A stretch of 64,000 nucleotides of DNA from Candidatus Gastranaerophilales bacterium (GCA_944323695.1 CALUTI010000007.1:1-64000); one strand, 5' to 3'. Counted from the stretch's first letter, positions 34,483 to 44,654 are shown. The notes: generated from the sequence alone by a model not told the origin. Translations and numbers: made by a program.

Positions 34483-35142
34483 ATGTGTATTATGAAAAAA
34501 ATAATTTCTGCAAAAGAAGCTGTAAATATGATAAAAGACGGTTCATCAATTATGGTCGGCGGATTTTTAAGTTGCGGAACGCCTGACAAAATTATTGATG
34601 AGATGGTTAAACAAAATGTTTCAAACCTTACAATGATATGTAATGATACGTCAACGCCCGGAAATGACCGTGGCAAATTAATTGAAAATAAACAAGTTAA
34701 AAAAGTTATAGCATCACACATAGGTACAAATCCCGAAACAGGCAGACAAATGCATGACGGTGAAATTGAAGTTGATTTGGTTCCTATGGGGACGTTAATC
34801 GAAAAAATAAGAGCAAAAGGCACCGGTCTTGGCGGAATTTTAACACCGACAGGTGTTGGAACTATTATTGAAGAAGATAAAGAAACAATGGTCGTTGACG
34901 GCAAAAAATATATTTTTGAAAAGCCTTTGGGTGCAGATTTTGCATTAATCTATGGTACAAAAGTTGATAAATACGGCAATGTATCTTTTCACGGTACAAC
35001 CAGAAATCACAACACTATTATGGCAACGGCTGCTGAAACTGTAATTGTACAGGCGGATGAGCTTGTGGATTGTTTGGATCCTAATGAGGTCGTAATACCG
35101 GGACTTTTTATTGATTATGTTGTGGCAAATGAGGGGAACTAA
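34483..35142 (+). CDS. 3-oxoacid CoA-transferase, subunit A
   Basis: The 219-residue protein is the alpha subunit of a class I CoA transferase (ScoA/AtoD/CtfA type). GGFLSCGTPDKIIDEMV near residue 24 and GTLIEKIRAKGTGLGGILTP near 100 are diagnostic. With subunit B it moves CoA between short-chain acids such as acetoacetate, butyrate, acetate or succinate. Start may be ATG 34483 or ATG 34492. Subunit B begins at the next base after the stop. Confidence 0.93.
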   Translation: MCIMKKIISAKEAVNMIKDGSSIMVGGFLSCGTPDKIIDEMVKQNVSNLTMICNDTSTPGNDRGKLIENKQVKKVIASHIGTNPETGRQMHDGEIEVDLVPMGTLIEKIRAKGTGLGGILTPTGVGTIIEEDKETMVVDGKKYIFEKPLGADFALIYGTKVDKYGNVSFHGTTRNHNTIMATAAETVIVQADELVDCLDPNEVVIPGLFIDYVVANEGN

Positions 35143-35823
35143 ATGGCAGTAGCAGTACAGGAATTATCAAAAGAAAAAATTCGTGAAATTATTGCAAAAA
35201 GGGCGGCTCAAGAATTTAAAGACGGTGATGTCGTAACTTTAGGTATTGGTTTGCCTACTGCGGTTGCGGATTATGTACCCGAAGGTATTAATGTAACTTT
35301 TCAGTCCGAAAACGGGCTTTTGGGTGTTGGTAAAAGCCAAAAAGGTGATAATATTGATAAAAGTATTATAAATGCCGGAGGGGGTTTTGTAGAAGCTAAA
35401 ATCGGTTCAAGTTTTTACGATTCACAGATGGCTTTTACCATGATGAGAGGCGGTCATATTGATGCTACAGTTTTAGGTGCACTACAGGTAGATGAAGAAG
35501 GAAGTCTTGCAAGCTGGCTGATTCCCGGAAAATTTGTACCGGGTATGGGAGGCTCTATGGATCTGGTTGTCGGTGCTAAAAAAGTTATTGTTGCAATGGA
35601 GCATACATCTAAAGGTCAGATAAAAATAGTTAAAAAATGTAACCTTCCTTTGACGGCTTACAGAGAAGTGAATTTAATCATAACCGAGCGCTGTGTATTC
35701 CATGTAACAGAAAATGGTTTAGTCATGACAGATATAAACCCGATGTTTACAATTGATGATATAAAAGCTTCTGTTACTGCTGATTTTACCGTAAGCAGCG
35801 ATTTATGCCATATGGAAATCTAA
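35143..35823 (+). CDS. 3-oxoacid CoA-transferase, subunit B
   Basis: The 226-residue beta subunit has the catalytic Glu in VTFQSENGLLGVG, the segment GGFVEAKIGSSFYDSQMAFT and GGSMDLVVGAKKVIVAMEHT typical of the family. It follows subunit A without a gap and overlaps the next gene as TAATG, so the three genes are translated from one mRNA. The acid substrate cannot be assigned; no acetoacetyl-CoA pathway genes are nearby. Confidence 0.94.
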   Translation: MAVAVQELSKEKIREIIAKRAAQEFKDGDVVTLGIGLPTAVADYVPEGINVTFQSENGLLGVGKSQKGDNIDKSIINAGGGFVEAKIGSSFYDSQMAFTMMRGGHIDATVLGALQVDEEGSLASWLIPGKFVPGMGGSMDLVVGAKKVIVAMEHTSKGQIKIVKKCNLPLTAYREVNLIITERCVFHVTENGLVMTDINPMFTIDDIKASVTADFTVSSDLCHMEI

Positions 35824-36359
35824 TGAAATTTGAAATTTGGGGAGAAACTGCAAGATTAGCTTTTAGAAAAATGTCGCCGGAAGATTTTTCTGAAATAGCT
35901 AAAATTATGCATGGTGAAAATGTCCAACAAATTTGGGAGTATTATTTTTCTGATGATGATATAAAAAATTGGATTAAAAAAAACCTGGATTTGTATAATA
36001 ATTATAATCTCGGATATTTTTTGGCGATTAAAAAAGACAGTGAAGAAATTGTCGGACAAATAGCGTTAATGCCGGAGGTTATTAATGGAAAAAATTATTA
36101 TGAAATCGGATATATTTTAAAAGAGGAATTTACTAAACAGGGTTTTGCAACAGAAGGTGCAATATTTATGGCGGATTATGCTTTTAATGTGTTGAATTTA
36201 CAAGAGGTTATTTTTGTTATCCGCCCTGAAAATATAAATTCAATTAAAATTGCCGAAAAACTTGGCGCAGTTAAATCCGGTAGTTTTATTAAATATGTAA
36301 ACGGGAAAGGCATGGAACATAATATTTTTGTTCTTAAAAATTTCTGTTATGGCTCATAA
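35823..36359 (+). CDS. GNAT acetyltransferase, RimJ/RimL type
   Basis: The 178-residue protein starts MKFEIWGETARLAFRKMSPE and has the GNAT acetyl-CoA site as LKEEFTKQGFATEGAIFM with the following YAFNVLNLQEVIFVI and NINSIKIAEKLGAVKSG. Members acetylate N-termini of ribosomal proteins or small molecules. ATG 35823 shares its first base with the stop of the CoA transferase B gene, so expression is coupled. The target is unknown. Confidence 0.88.
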   Translation: MKFEIWGETARLAFRKMSPEDFSEIAKIMHGENVQQIWEYYFSDDDIKNWIKKNLDLYNNYNLGYFLAIKKDSEEIVGQIALMPEVINGKNYYEIGYILKEEFTKQGFATEGAIFMADYAFNVLNLQEVIFVIRPENINSIKIAEKLGAVKSGSFIKYVNGKGMEHNIFVLKNFCYGS

Positions 36360-36424
36360 ATTTGCCTATAAATTTATTCATATGGCGAATAGCAGATAAT
36401 AATTATAAAAATAATAATAATTTT

Positions 36425-39028
36425 ATGAAAAACATTAAATTTTGTTTAAAACTATTATTATTTTTATTATTTTTTATGAATTTAAAAGCAGATGCTGATA
36501 ATATTGATATTTCAACTTTTAGTGAATTAATAGATTCAAATCCTCAAAATGGTGATATATTAACATTTACAAATGATTTAAATTCTACTACATCAATAAA
36601 TAACTATTTTATAGGACTTGATATAACTTTTGACGGTAATAATCATTATATTAATGGAAACAATACATTTGGCGGTTTTATTGTAAGTGATGATAATACC
36701 TTTAATTATGTAGGAATGCGAAATTGTCAAGGTCAAGTGTATAATAATTCAAAATTCGCAGGCTCAATTTTTAATTTTGGTGGTGATTCAACAATAAATG
36801 AATCCTTTTTTGAAAATAATTTTGTAGATTCTGCCGGTTATAATTTTTCGATAGCGGGTGCTGTCTATAATCTTAACGGCGGGAATATGGATATAAATAA
36901 TGCTTTGTTCACAAATAATTATGCCTATGGTGCGGGATCTAACGGCGGCGCTGTTGCAAATGGTTATGAGGACGGTTTAACTGCTACTATGACACTTAAT
37001 AATGCAATTTTCAAGGACAATTATGCATTTGGGACATCTTTTGCCGATGGCGGAGCTTTATATAATAAAGGTGATATTAATATATCTAATACACTTTTTC
37101 AGGATAATTATGTAAGTACAACAGATGGTTTTACGCTTTATGGCGGGGCTCTATATAACATTGGCGGAATGACTATTGACAAAAGTATTTTAACTGGCAA
37201 TTACGGCGAAAGTAATCTTTCTTATTATACACGAGGTGGTGCAATCTATAATAATTCAGATTTAACCATAACTAATTCAGTAATCAACGATAATCATGTA
37301 AGTGCAGGCATCACTGCAGATGGAGGTGCAATTTTTAATGATACCTCAGGAACAACAGTAATATCAAACTCTGTATTATCCGGAAATTATACAGATTCTT
37401 CTTCCCAAATAGGAAACGGTGGTGCTGTTTATAATGACGGGACTCTTATTATAGAAAAATCAACATTTAGAGACAATCGTGATAAAAACGGCAAAAATGA
37501 TATTTATAATACCGGAACTGTCGAATTTAATTCAAGCGGAACAACAAATATTTTAAGCGGGATTAAAGGTACCGGAACCATATACAAAAATGACAGCGGA
37601 ATTCTAAACCTTGGCGGAGAAAATAGTGAATACATCGGGAATTTTGACTTTAACGGCGGAACAGTTAATTTGTTGGCAAATAGCAGCTATTTTAATGCTG
37701 CAAATACTAACTTTGGCAATAATATAAATTTTAATATGCAAAATAATCAGATTAATAATATTAATTTTGGTAATCTGAATTTGTCGGGACGGGCTAATAT
37801 TTTTCCGGATGTTAATTTAAACAATAACACAATGGATAGGATTAATGCGGATAATTTTTCCGGCAGCGGAGTTTTGTTTGTGCCGAATTTAGCTATACAA
37901 GGAGTACCGCAAGCTGAATATATTACGATTCCTTTTGCGGATTCTGTTTTAAAAGATTATGTAAGTTACAATGCTACAACACTTCATACCCCGATATATA
38001 ATTATAATGTAAGTTATGATTCTTCTGACGGTAATTTTGATTTTATACGAGGCGGTTTTGATTCTTCAATATATACGCCGGCTGTTGCGGCACAGCTTGC
38101 GGGATATTTAACACAGATTGATACTTATAAAAATGTTTTTGCAAATCTTGATATGGTAATGATTGCACCGCCTGATAGCCGTAATAGTCTTAAATTCCAT
38201 AATAAAACGGCTCTTTTGGGCTCAGGTGTACCTTATTCCCCTTTTCTAATGCCTGAACAGAGTAATGGTGTTTGGATAAAGCCGTATACTACTTTTGAAA
38301 ATGTCCCGTTAAAAAACGGTCCAAGGGTTTCTAATGTAAGTTATGGTACTCTTTTGGGGGTTGAAAGCGGTTTACAAAAGATGAAAAAAGGTTGGTATAA
38401 TATTTATGGCGGGTATGCCTCATATAACGGTTCCCATCAAGCGTTTGACGGTAACGGTATCTATAATAACGGCGGTTTAATCGGTGCTTATGCTGTTTTT
38501 TATAAAGGGAAATTCTTTTCCGCATGGACAGCTGACGTCGGGGCAAATTCTTCTGAAGCCTCTACAATTTTTGGGAATGATAACTTTGCGATGTTAAATA
38601 CCGGTGTTGCACAAAAAACAGGTTATAATTTTGAAACCCTTGAAAGAAAACTTATTATTCAGCCAAGTATTTTGACATCTTATACCTTTGTTAATACCTT
38701 TAATTATACAACAGCTGCTGATGTTCATATCAATGCAGAACCTTTGCATGCTCTTCATATAGAACCTCAAATTAAATTAATCGGAAATTTTAAAAATTAT
38801 TTGCAGCCTTATTTAGCCGTTTCTATGGTGTGGAATTTAATAGACCATGCAAGATTTCAGGCAAATGATGTTTATTTGCCTGATTTGTCTGTAAAACCAT
38901 TTGTCCAATATGGTGCAGGTATTCAAAAGCGTTGGGGAGATAGGGTTACAGGATTTTTGGAAGCTATGATAAGAAATGGCGGCAGAAATGGTATTGCACT
39001 TCAATTCGGCTTTAGGATTAGTATTTAA
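36425..39028 (+). CDS. Autotransporter (type V secreted) protein
   Basis: The protein of 867 residues has a signal peptide (MKNIKFCLKLLLFLLFFMNL then KADA). The passenger, about residues 30-560, is a right-handed beta-helix with polymorphic-membrane-protein-like repeats of the form GGAxYNxGxLxIxNSxFxxN (for example GGALYNKGDINISN and GGAIYNNSDLTITNS). The last 260 residues form an autotransporter barrel (from about SNGVWIKPYTTFENVP to the end, LQFGFRISI). It should display or release the passenger at the cell surface. ATG 36425 is selected for the signal peptide. It probably has its own transcript downstream of the GNAT gene. Confidence 0.88.
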   Translation: MKNIKFCLKLLLFLLFFMNLKADADNIDISTFSELIDSNPQNGDILTFTNDLNSTTSINNYFIGLDITFDGNNHYINGNNTFGGFIVSDDNTFNYVGMRNCQGQVYNNSKFAGSIFNFGGDSTINESFFENNFVDSAGYNFSIAGAVYNLNGGNMDINNALFTNNYAYGAGSNGGAVANGYEDGLTATMTLNNAIFKDNYAFGTSFADGGALYNKGDINISNTLFQDNYVSTTDGFTLYGGALYNIGGMTIDKSILTGNYGESNLSYYTRGGAIYNNSDLTITNSVINDNHVSAGITADGGAIFNDTSGTTVISNSVLSGNYTDSSSQIGNGGAVYNDGTLIIEKSTFRDNRDKNGKNDIYNTGTVEFNSSGTTNILSGIKGTGTIYKNDSGILNLGGENSEYIGNFDFNGGTVNLLANSSYFNAANTNFGNNINFNMQNNQINNINFGNLNLSGRANIFPDVNLNNNTMDRINADNFSGSGVLFVPNLAIQGVPQAEYITIPFADSVLKDYVSYNATTLHTPIYNYNVSYDSSDGNFDFIRGGFDSSIYTPAVAAQLAGYLTQIDTYKNVFANLDMVMIAPPDSRNSLKFHNKTALLGSGVPYSPFLMPEQSNGVWIKPYTTFENVPLKNGPRVSNVSYGTLLGVESGLQKMKKGWYNIYGGYASYNGSHQAFDGNGIYNNGGLIGAYAVFYKGKFFSAWTADVGANSSEASTIFGNDNFAMLNTGVAQKTGYNFETLERKLIIQPSILTSYTFVNTFNYTTAADVHINAEPLHALHIEPQIKLIGNFKNYLQPYLAVSMVWNLIDHARFQANDVYLPDLSVKPFVQYGAGIQKRWGDRVTGFLEAMIRNGGRNGIALQFGFRISI

Positions 39029-39093
39029 CTTATATTAAAATTCATTGTGAAAGAATTTTATTCCTGCTAAAATTACTACAGCGGGGTAAGATT

Positions 39094-41997
39094 ATGTTTT
39101 ATGCGGATTTACACATTCATTCAAAATATTCAAGAGCAACAAGCAAAGATTGTGACCTTGAACATCTGGCACTTTGGGCGCAAAAAAAGGGTTTGAGTGT
39201 AATTTCAACAGGTGACTTTACGCATCCTGCCTGGTTTAAAGAAATTAATGAGAAACTTATCCCCGCAGGCGACGGTGTCTATAGATTAAAGCCCGAAATA
39301 GAAAAACAGATTTTTCAAAATTCAGAACCTGTAAAATTCATTTTGTCTGTTGAGATTTCCACAATTTACAAAAAAGGTGATAAGACAAGAAAAGTTCACC
39401 ATGTAGTATTTGTACCGAATCTTGAAACTGCGCAAAATTTCAGACAAAAGCTTGATGCAATTGGTAATATTAATTCCGACGGGCGTCCTATTCTGGGTCT
39501 GGATTCCAGAAGTTTGCTTGAAACAGTTCTGGAATCAGGTGAAAATTCTTATATTATTCCTGCCCATATTTGGACTCCGTGGTTTTCTGTTCTGGGCTCC
39601 AAATCGGGTTTTGATTCAATTGAAGAATGTTATGAAGATTTGTCCGAGCATATTTTTGCAGTTGAAACAGGGCTTTCATCTGATCCTGAAATGAACTGGA
39701 AAGTCTCCAAGCTTGACAAATTCCGTCTTGTTTCAAATTCCGATGCGCATTCACCATCCAAACTTGCACGTGAAGCAACTGTTTTTGATACAAATACGGA
39801 TTATTTTAGCATTATGAATGCTTTAAAAACAGGCGACGGTTATGTAGGCACAGTTGAATTTTTCCCTGAAGAAGGCAAATACCACGAAGATGGACACAGA
39901 AAATGTAATATCTGTCTTACACCGGAGGAAACCAAAAAGGTTAACGGGATTTGTCCTGTCTGCGGTAAACCTTTGACAATAGGAGTTTTATATCGTGTAA
40001 ACGAACTTGCGGACAGACCGTTTGACAGTACATTTATTCCTGAAACAGGCGGAAAAGTTTTTAGTCTTGTGCCTTTGCCGGAAATTATTTCTGAAATTAT
40101 GCAGGTTGGACCTTCCAGTAAATCCGTGGTTAATGAATATGAAAGATTAATCAAAAAGTTTGGTTCTGAAATTTCTATATTGAGAAATGTTCCCGTTGAC
40201 GATTTGTCAAAAGATTTTCCGCTTTTGGGAGAGGGGATAAAAAGACTTCGCGACGGTAAAGTTATAAAACATGCAGGATTCGATGGCGAATATGGTGTTA
40301 TAAGACTTTTTGACGAAAGTGAACTCGTAAAAAAAAATTTCATAAATCTAAAACTTGATATTAATATACCGGAAGCTGTCAAAAAAGAGCCTGAAAAAAG
40401 AATTATTAATGAAAATACCGGTGCCCCTGAAATTATTTTACCAAAACCTTTAAAACAAACAGGTCTTGATGAATTTCAAAAGGCAGCAGTTGAGGATAAT
40501 TCAAATCAATTAATAATAACTGCAGGTCCCGGTTCAGGCAAAACAACAGTTCTCACGCGGCGTATAGCATATTTGATTAACGAACAAAATATTTTGTCTG
40601 AAAACTGTCTTGCAATAACCTTTACCCGTCGCGCTGCCGAAGAAATGCGCAATAGGCTTGAGCCGATTTTATCTGACAAAGCAGACAAATTAAGTATTCA
40701 TACCTTCCATTCATTATGTTTGTCAATTTTGAAAGAGAATTATGAAAAAGCAGGTTTAAAAGAGGATTTTGGCGTTATAAGCGAACAGGAAAAAGCTTTG
40801 TATGATGTCATTCCTGAAAATCTGATAGAATTTGATGATTTGATAACGCTTACAGTGAAGCTTTTTGAAGACTATCCCGAAATCAAAAATATTTATCGTG
40901 AAAAGTATAGATATTTATTTGTTGATGAATTTCAAGATATTGATAAAGCTCAATATAATTTGATTAAACTTCTTGTCCCGGGTGACGGAAACATTTGTGT
41001 GATAGGTGATCCTAATCAGGCTATTTATGGCTTTAGAGGCGGAAGTTCAATGTTTTTTGAAAACTTTAAAAAAGATTTCGAAAATGTAAAAACAGTTAAC
41101 CTTAAAAACAACTATCGTTCGACAGAAAGTATTGTAAACGCCTCAAATCAAATGATTGAGACGTATAATATAATTTCACGATATGACAAACCGCATGAAA
41201 AAATTACTATTCACACGGCACCTACTGACAAAGCAGAGGCGGAATTTGTTGTAAGTTCAATTGAAAATTTAATCGGTGGTCACAGTTTCTTTTCAATAGA
41301 CTCTTCAAGGTCCGAAGGACAGAGTGAAGATTTAACTTTTTCTGATTTTGCGATTTTATACAGAACCTCTGCACAATTAAAACCGCTTGTTGAAGCTTTG
41401 GAAAGATCCGGCATGCCGTTTGTAAAATTATCAGACGATATGTTGTGTGACAAAAAATCCGTTCGCGGTTTGATAAAGGGTTTGAAAGATGATGTGCCGG
41501 TTATTGAGCAGCTTGAAGAATTTTCCGGTGATATAGAAGATTATGTTTTAAATTATTTGAAAAACATAGCTATTACATGTAATTCAAAAGAGGAATTTAT
41601 TCATGAAGTCTCACTTTTAAGAGAGCCCGACACACTGGATACACGTGCGGATAGAATATCTTTGATGACATTGCATGCTTCAAAAGGTTTGGAATTTAAA
41701 TGTGTTTTTGTGGTTGGTTTGGAAAACGGTATAATCCCGCTATATCGTGCGCAAACGCCTGAAGAAATAGAAGAAGAACGTCGCCTTTTATATGTAGGCA
41801 TGACGCGTGCAAAAGAGAGATTATATTTGACCAGGGCATTGAAAAGGTTCTTATACGGAAAACATGAAAGCTTTGAAATTTCGCCGTTTTTAGCGAAAAT
41901 TCAGGAAGATTTGATTGCTTATTCCAAGTTTGAAAAAGAGCTGCATGAGAAAGACCAATCACATCAGTTGAGCTTATTTTTTGAGAACGTTAATTAA
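39094..41997 (+). CDS. Fusion of EndoQ-like PHP nuclease and UvrD-type helicase
   Basis: The 967-residue protein joins two enzymes. Residues 1-400 have the PHP metal site (FYADLHIHSKYSRATSKD), ISTGDFTHPAWF, VSNSDAHSPSKLAREA and a zinc knuckle (CNICLTPEE then CPVCGKPL), as in endonuclease Q-like proteins that cut DNA at deaminated bases. Residues 460-967 are a superfamily 1 helicase: Walker A AGPGSGKTTVLTRR, motif II FVDEFQDIDKAQ, motif III GDPNQAIYGFRG, motif VI VGMTRAKERLYL. The helicase half is shorter than UvrD (about 500 versus 720 residues), mainly in the accessory subdomains. A role in repair of deaminated DNA is inferred. SD is GGGG before ATG 39094. Confidence 0.88.
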   Translation: MFYADLHIHSKYSRATSKDCDLEHLALWAQKKGLSVISTGDFTHPAWFKEINEKLIPAGDGVYRLKPEIEKQIFQNSEPVKFILSVEISTIYKKGDKTRKVHHVVFVPNLETAQNFRQKLDAIGNINSDGRPILGLDSRSLLETVLESGENSYIIPAHIWTPWFSVLGSKSGFDSIEECYEDLSEHIFAVETGLSSDPEMNWKVSKLDKFRLVSNSDAHSPSKLAREATVFDTNTDYFSIMNALKTGDGYVGTVEFFPEEGKYHEDGHRKCNICLTPEETKKVNGICPVCGKPLTIGVLYRVNELADRPFDSTFIPETGGKVFSLVPLPEIISEIMQVGPSSKSVVNEYERLIKKFGSEISILRNVPVDDLSKDFPLLGEGIKRLRDGKVIKHAGFDGEYGVIRLFDESELVKKNFINLKLDINIPEAVKKEPEKRIINENTGAPEIILPKPLKQTGLDEFQKAAVEDNSNQLIITAGPGSGKTTVLTRRIAYLINEQNILSENCLAITFTRRAAEEMRNRLEPILSDKADKLSIHTFHSLCLSILKENYEKAGLKEDFGVISEQEKALYDVIPENLIEFDDLITLTVKLFEDYPEIKNIYREKYRYLFVDEFQDIDKAQYNLIKLLVPGDGNICVIGDPNQAIYGFRGGSSMFFENFKKDFENVKTVNLKNNYRSTESIVNASNQMIETYNIISRYDKPHEKITIHTAPTDKAEAEFVVSSIENLIGGHSFFSIDSSRSEGQSEDLTFSDFAILYRTSAQLKPLVEALERSGMPFVKLSDDMLCDKKSVRGLIKGLKDDVPVIEQLEEFSGDIEDYVLNYLKNIAITCNSKEEFIHEVSLLREPDTLDTRADRISLMTLHASKGLEFKCVFVVGLENGIIPLYRAQTPEEIEEERRLLYVGMTRAKERLYLTRALKRFLYGKHESFEISPFLAKIQEDLIAYSKFEKELHEKDQSHQLSLFFENVN

Positions 41998-42009
41998 GAA
42001 TGATTTAAA

Positions 42010-43170
42010 TTAAAGATTTTTTTTGTTTAAAATATTATAATTTCTAACTTGGTTTTTGTTTTTCCAAATATTTTTGAAATAAACATATATTTCAGAAAAA
42101 AACAAAACTATTACAAATAACCAAAATATATTGTCAAAGTCTTTTGTCAAAAATTTATTATTCATTTTTAACCAGGCACCTATCCAGCCTATTACAATCC
42201 ATGAAACAATATATAATGTTGGCAGTTCGGAGCTCAGATGTTTTATTATTCCCCAAAATTTGAATTTCACAAAATAATTTGAGAATAAATGGGATAAGCT
42301 GATTGCTACAGCAATTATATTCATATACACAGCCAGGATTACAGGATTTTGTTGATGGTAAACAACGGGGTTCATTAATATTAACCACATATTTTTACCC
42401 GCAGCATCAAACGCTGACCATGCTAATAGTAAAAGCGGTATAGATATATATAACATGTATAAATAAAATTTATCAGGATTTGTACATCTTTTCATTAATT
42501 TTCCAAATAACCAGCCAATTACAGGATAAATTATCCAGTTGCAAAATGAAAAACATACATATCCGCTTGTTGTAAAATTTTTTATAGGTATAAATAAACC
42601 TATAAACGAAAAATAAAAATTATCAGGTGAAAGATTGATAGAAATTTCATTTGTACAAAAGGCACCTAATGCAGTGAAAAGAACTGTTATCACGAATATT
42701 ACCCAATTTGACATTTTAAAATGTTTAACAAAAGCAAAAAATACAAAAGCCAGTCCCGCAAACTGCAAAATATCTCCGCTTAATAGCATAAGAAATTTGT
42801 CATTTGACATTATACTGCTGAACATTGGGTAGCTACCAAATAAAATCCATGGAAGAATTTCCCTTAAAAAATTAAGCATGTAACCGGAAAGTAATAGAAT
42901 TATTCCGCGTTTAAGACAAGACCGTGCTGAATCATTTCTGGTATATGCAAGACCAAGTCCCATGCTAAACATAAAAAATTGTGCCCCTAATAATCTTACA
43001 AGATTATGGGCGATAAATGAAGGCGTTAAAGAAGGTGTATTTGTAAATTTAATTATGTAAAAAACATGGCACAGTATCATTAAAATAATACAAATTGTTT
43101 TGCATAAATCAAACGCAGGCTGACGACCGTTATTAACTGTTTCTGTGCTGAAAAGATTTAATATATTCAT
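42010..43170 (-). CDS. Membrane acyltransferase-like protein
   Basis: The 386-residue protein has about ten hydrophobic helices. The start resembles acyltransferase-3/DUF1624-type proteins (PAFDLCKTICIILMILCHVF, with the conserved His in the first helix, and RLLGAQFFMFSMGLGLAYTR). Such proteins acetylate sugars at the membrane or act in envelope glycan modification. It is alone between the helicase fusion and the tRNA-Ala gene. The exact family is uncertain. Confidence 0.65.
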   Translation of the reverse strand: MNILNLFSTETVNNGRQPAFDLCKTICIILMILCHVFYIIKFTNTPSLTPSFIAHNLVRLLGAQFFMFSMGLGLAYTRNDSARSCLKRGIILLLSGYMLNFLREILPWILFGSYPMFSSIMSNDKFLMLLSGDILQFAGLAFVFFAFVKHFKMSNWVIFVITVLFTALGAFCTNEISINLSPDNFYFSFIGLFIPIKNFTTSGYVCFSFCNWIIYPVIGWLFGKLMKRCTNPDKFYLYMLYISIPLLLLAWSAFDAAGKNMWLILMNPVVYHQQNPVILAVYMNIIAVAISLSHLFSNYFVKFKFWGIIKHLSSELPTLYIVSWIVIGWIGAWLKMNNKFLTKDFDNIFWLFVIVLFFSEIYVYFKNIWKNKNQVRNYNILNKKNL

Positions 43171-43304
43171 ATACCCAAGTCTTATGTTAAATTGTGACTT
43201 TATTATTTAGATAAATTTTTAGTTTAAAAATATTACCTTAATTATATATTACCATAAAATTTTGAACATTTTATAAACAGTATTATTAAAATTAATCAAA
43301 ATAA

Positions 43305-43330
43305 AAAAGGACATCATTAGATGTCCTTTT
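43305..43330 (-). terminator. Terminator downstream of tRNA-Ala
   Basis: AAAAGGACATC (43305-43315) pairs with GATGTCCTTTT (43320-43330), eight bases after the tRNA 3' end on the minus strand, followed by T residues on that strand. Confidence 0.8.
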
Positions 43331-43338
43331 ATTTTTTT

Positions 43339-43411
43339 TGGAGGTTAGGAGATTCGAACTCCTGACCCCCTGCGTGCAAAGCAGGTGCTCTACCAGCTGA
43401 GCTAAACCCCC
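43339..43411 (-). tRNA. tRNA-Ala (anticodon TGC)
   Basis: On the minus strand a 73-nt cloverleaf starts GGGGGTTTAGCTCAGCTGGT, has the anticodon in CTTTGCACG, the T loop GTTCGAATC and closes the acceptor stem with AACCTCC plus discriminator A. CCA is not encoded. A possible promoter lies about 20-45 bases upstream (TTGCTT, 17 bp, GTTAAT). The rest of the region 43171-43566 is AT-rich and holds no gene. Confidence 0.97.
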
Positions 43412-43566
43412 ACCATTTTGATTGAATTAACAATCAATCTTTTAGGTGAAGCAAAAAATTGTATTTTTTTGGGTCTGTGGGTAATGTATACAACTTTTTG
43501 CTTTGTGATATTTAATTTTCACATTTTTTATTGTACATGATGAATTTTTTTTGTAAAGAGTTTTTA

Positions 43567-43923
43567 TTATAAATTTTTTTCAAGTTTTTCCAGAATGATT
43601 TTAAATCTTTCTTTATCTTTCAGGTACCACCAGCCGATTAATGTTTCAAAAGCTGTTGCCTGACGGTATTCGGTTTGATTTGACCTTCTTGCAACCGGGA
43701 CTGTCAAATTTCTTCCGCGTCTTGCAATTTCTTTTTCTTCTTCTGTTAATTCTTCCTCCAGCATTAGAAGCATTTCTGCCTGATAGGACGCTTTTACTTT
43801 ATCAGTCGTAATTTTGTGCAGGTCTTTGGAATTTTGTGTCCTAAATATTGTGTGTTCACGGATAAATAATTCCCAGACCGCATCGCCTAAATATGCATAA
43901 TGTCTTAAATTCATCTCTGTCAT
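43567..43923 (-). CDS. mrnC: Mini-ribonuclease III
   Basis: The 118-residue protein is a RNase III-like nuclease domain without a double-stranded RNA binding domain. The metal-binding signature LRHYAYLGDAVWELFIREH and the second site RQATAFETLIGWWYL (E-x2-IGWW) are intact. In Bacillus this enzyme matures 23S rRNA. In many genomes it is next to cysS; here it is alone. Confidence 0.92.
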   Translation of the reverse strand: MTEMNLRHYAYLGDAVWELFIREHTIFRTQNSKDLHKITTDKVKASYQAEMLLMLEEELTEEEKEIARRGRNLTVPVARRSNQTEYRQATAFETLIGWWYLKDKERFKIILEKLEKNL

Positions 43924-44001
43924 ATTTTGATTTTACTATAAAAAATGTTACAAGTTGTATTATTCTTTTTGTTATGGGATAATAATTTTACAGGAGAATT
44001 C

Positions 44002-44643
44002 ATGAAAAAGGGCATATTAACATTTTGTTTTTGTTTTTTACTGACAATGTCACAGGCAATTGCTGAATGCACATGTAAGCCCGAGTGCCAGTGTTCTCCG
44101 ACATGCAGCTGTGATTGCAAAACCAAGTTGAAAAATGCTAAATATTCCTCTTATAAGCCAAGAGAAATTTTTGCGGATGATTTGAAGTTTAACCGTAATT
44201 TTGCAGATCAGGTTAAAAAAGAACGCGCAGCTGTTTCTAACGCTCTTGGTTTAACCGAAGAACAGGCTAAATGCAGAGTTGAAATGACCAGAAAAAATAC
44301 CGTTGTTCTTCAGGAAAAATTCCGCACTCTTTACGATGAAAACTATAAATTGAAGGTTTTGAAGGCTGAAAATGCTGCTAAAAATGCTATTAAAGCTCAA
44401 GAAGACAAAATAAACTGTATTAAAAAAGAAATTAAAGCTATTGTCGAACAGGAAAATAAAGAATTCAATAAAATTCTTGACCGCGATCAGCGTGCTAAAT
44501 TGAGAATGATACAAAAACTTCAGCGTAAAGCGATGAAGGAAAGCGCCAAGCAAAAGAATTATTACAAATCAAATCCCAAAATGCGGCCTTTTGCAATGCC
44601 GGAAAAACAAAATTGCGATTGTGTTACAGGAGAATTAGAATAA
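44002..44643 (+). CDS. Exported Cys-rich, CpxP/Spy-like protein
   Basis: The 213-residue protein has a signal peptide (MKKGILTFCFCFLLTMSQAIA) directly followed by a cysteine cluster, ECTCKPECQCSPTCSCDCK, with seven Cys in C-x-C and C-x3-C spacing, as in metal-binding tails. The remainder is a charged helical domain with LGLTEEQAKCRVEM and LDRDQRAKLRMIQKLQ, resembling the LTxxQ repeats of Spy/CpxP periplasmic chaperones. A metal-sensing or metal-binding periplasmic role is inferred. ATG 44002 follows ACAGGAG. Its stop overlaps the ribosome binding site of the pilin leader, so the two are likely cotranscribed. Confidence 0.75.
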   Translation: MKKGILTFCFCFLLTMSQAIAECTCKPECQCSPTCSCDCKTKLKNAKYSSYKPREIFADDLKFNRNFADQVKKERAAVSNALGLTEEQAKCRVEMTRKNTVVLQEKFRTLYDENYKLKVLKAENAAKNAIKAQEDKINCIKKEIKAIVEQENKEFNKILDRDQRAKLRMIQKLQRKAMKESAKQKNYYKSNPKMRPFAMPEKQNCDCVTGELE

Positions 44644-44654
44644 GGAGAAAAGCA

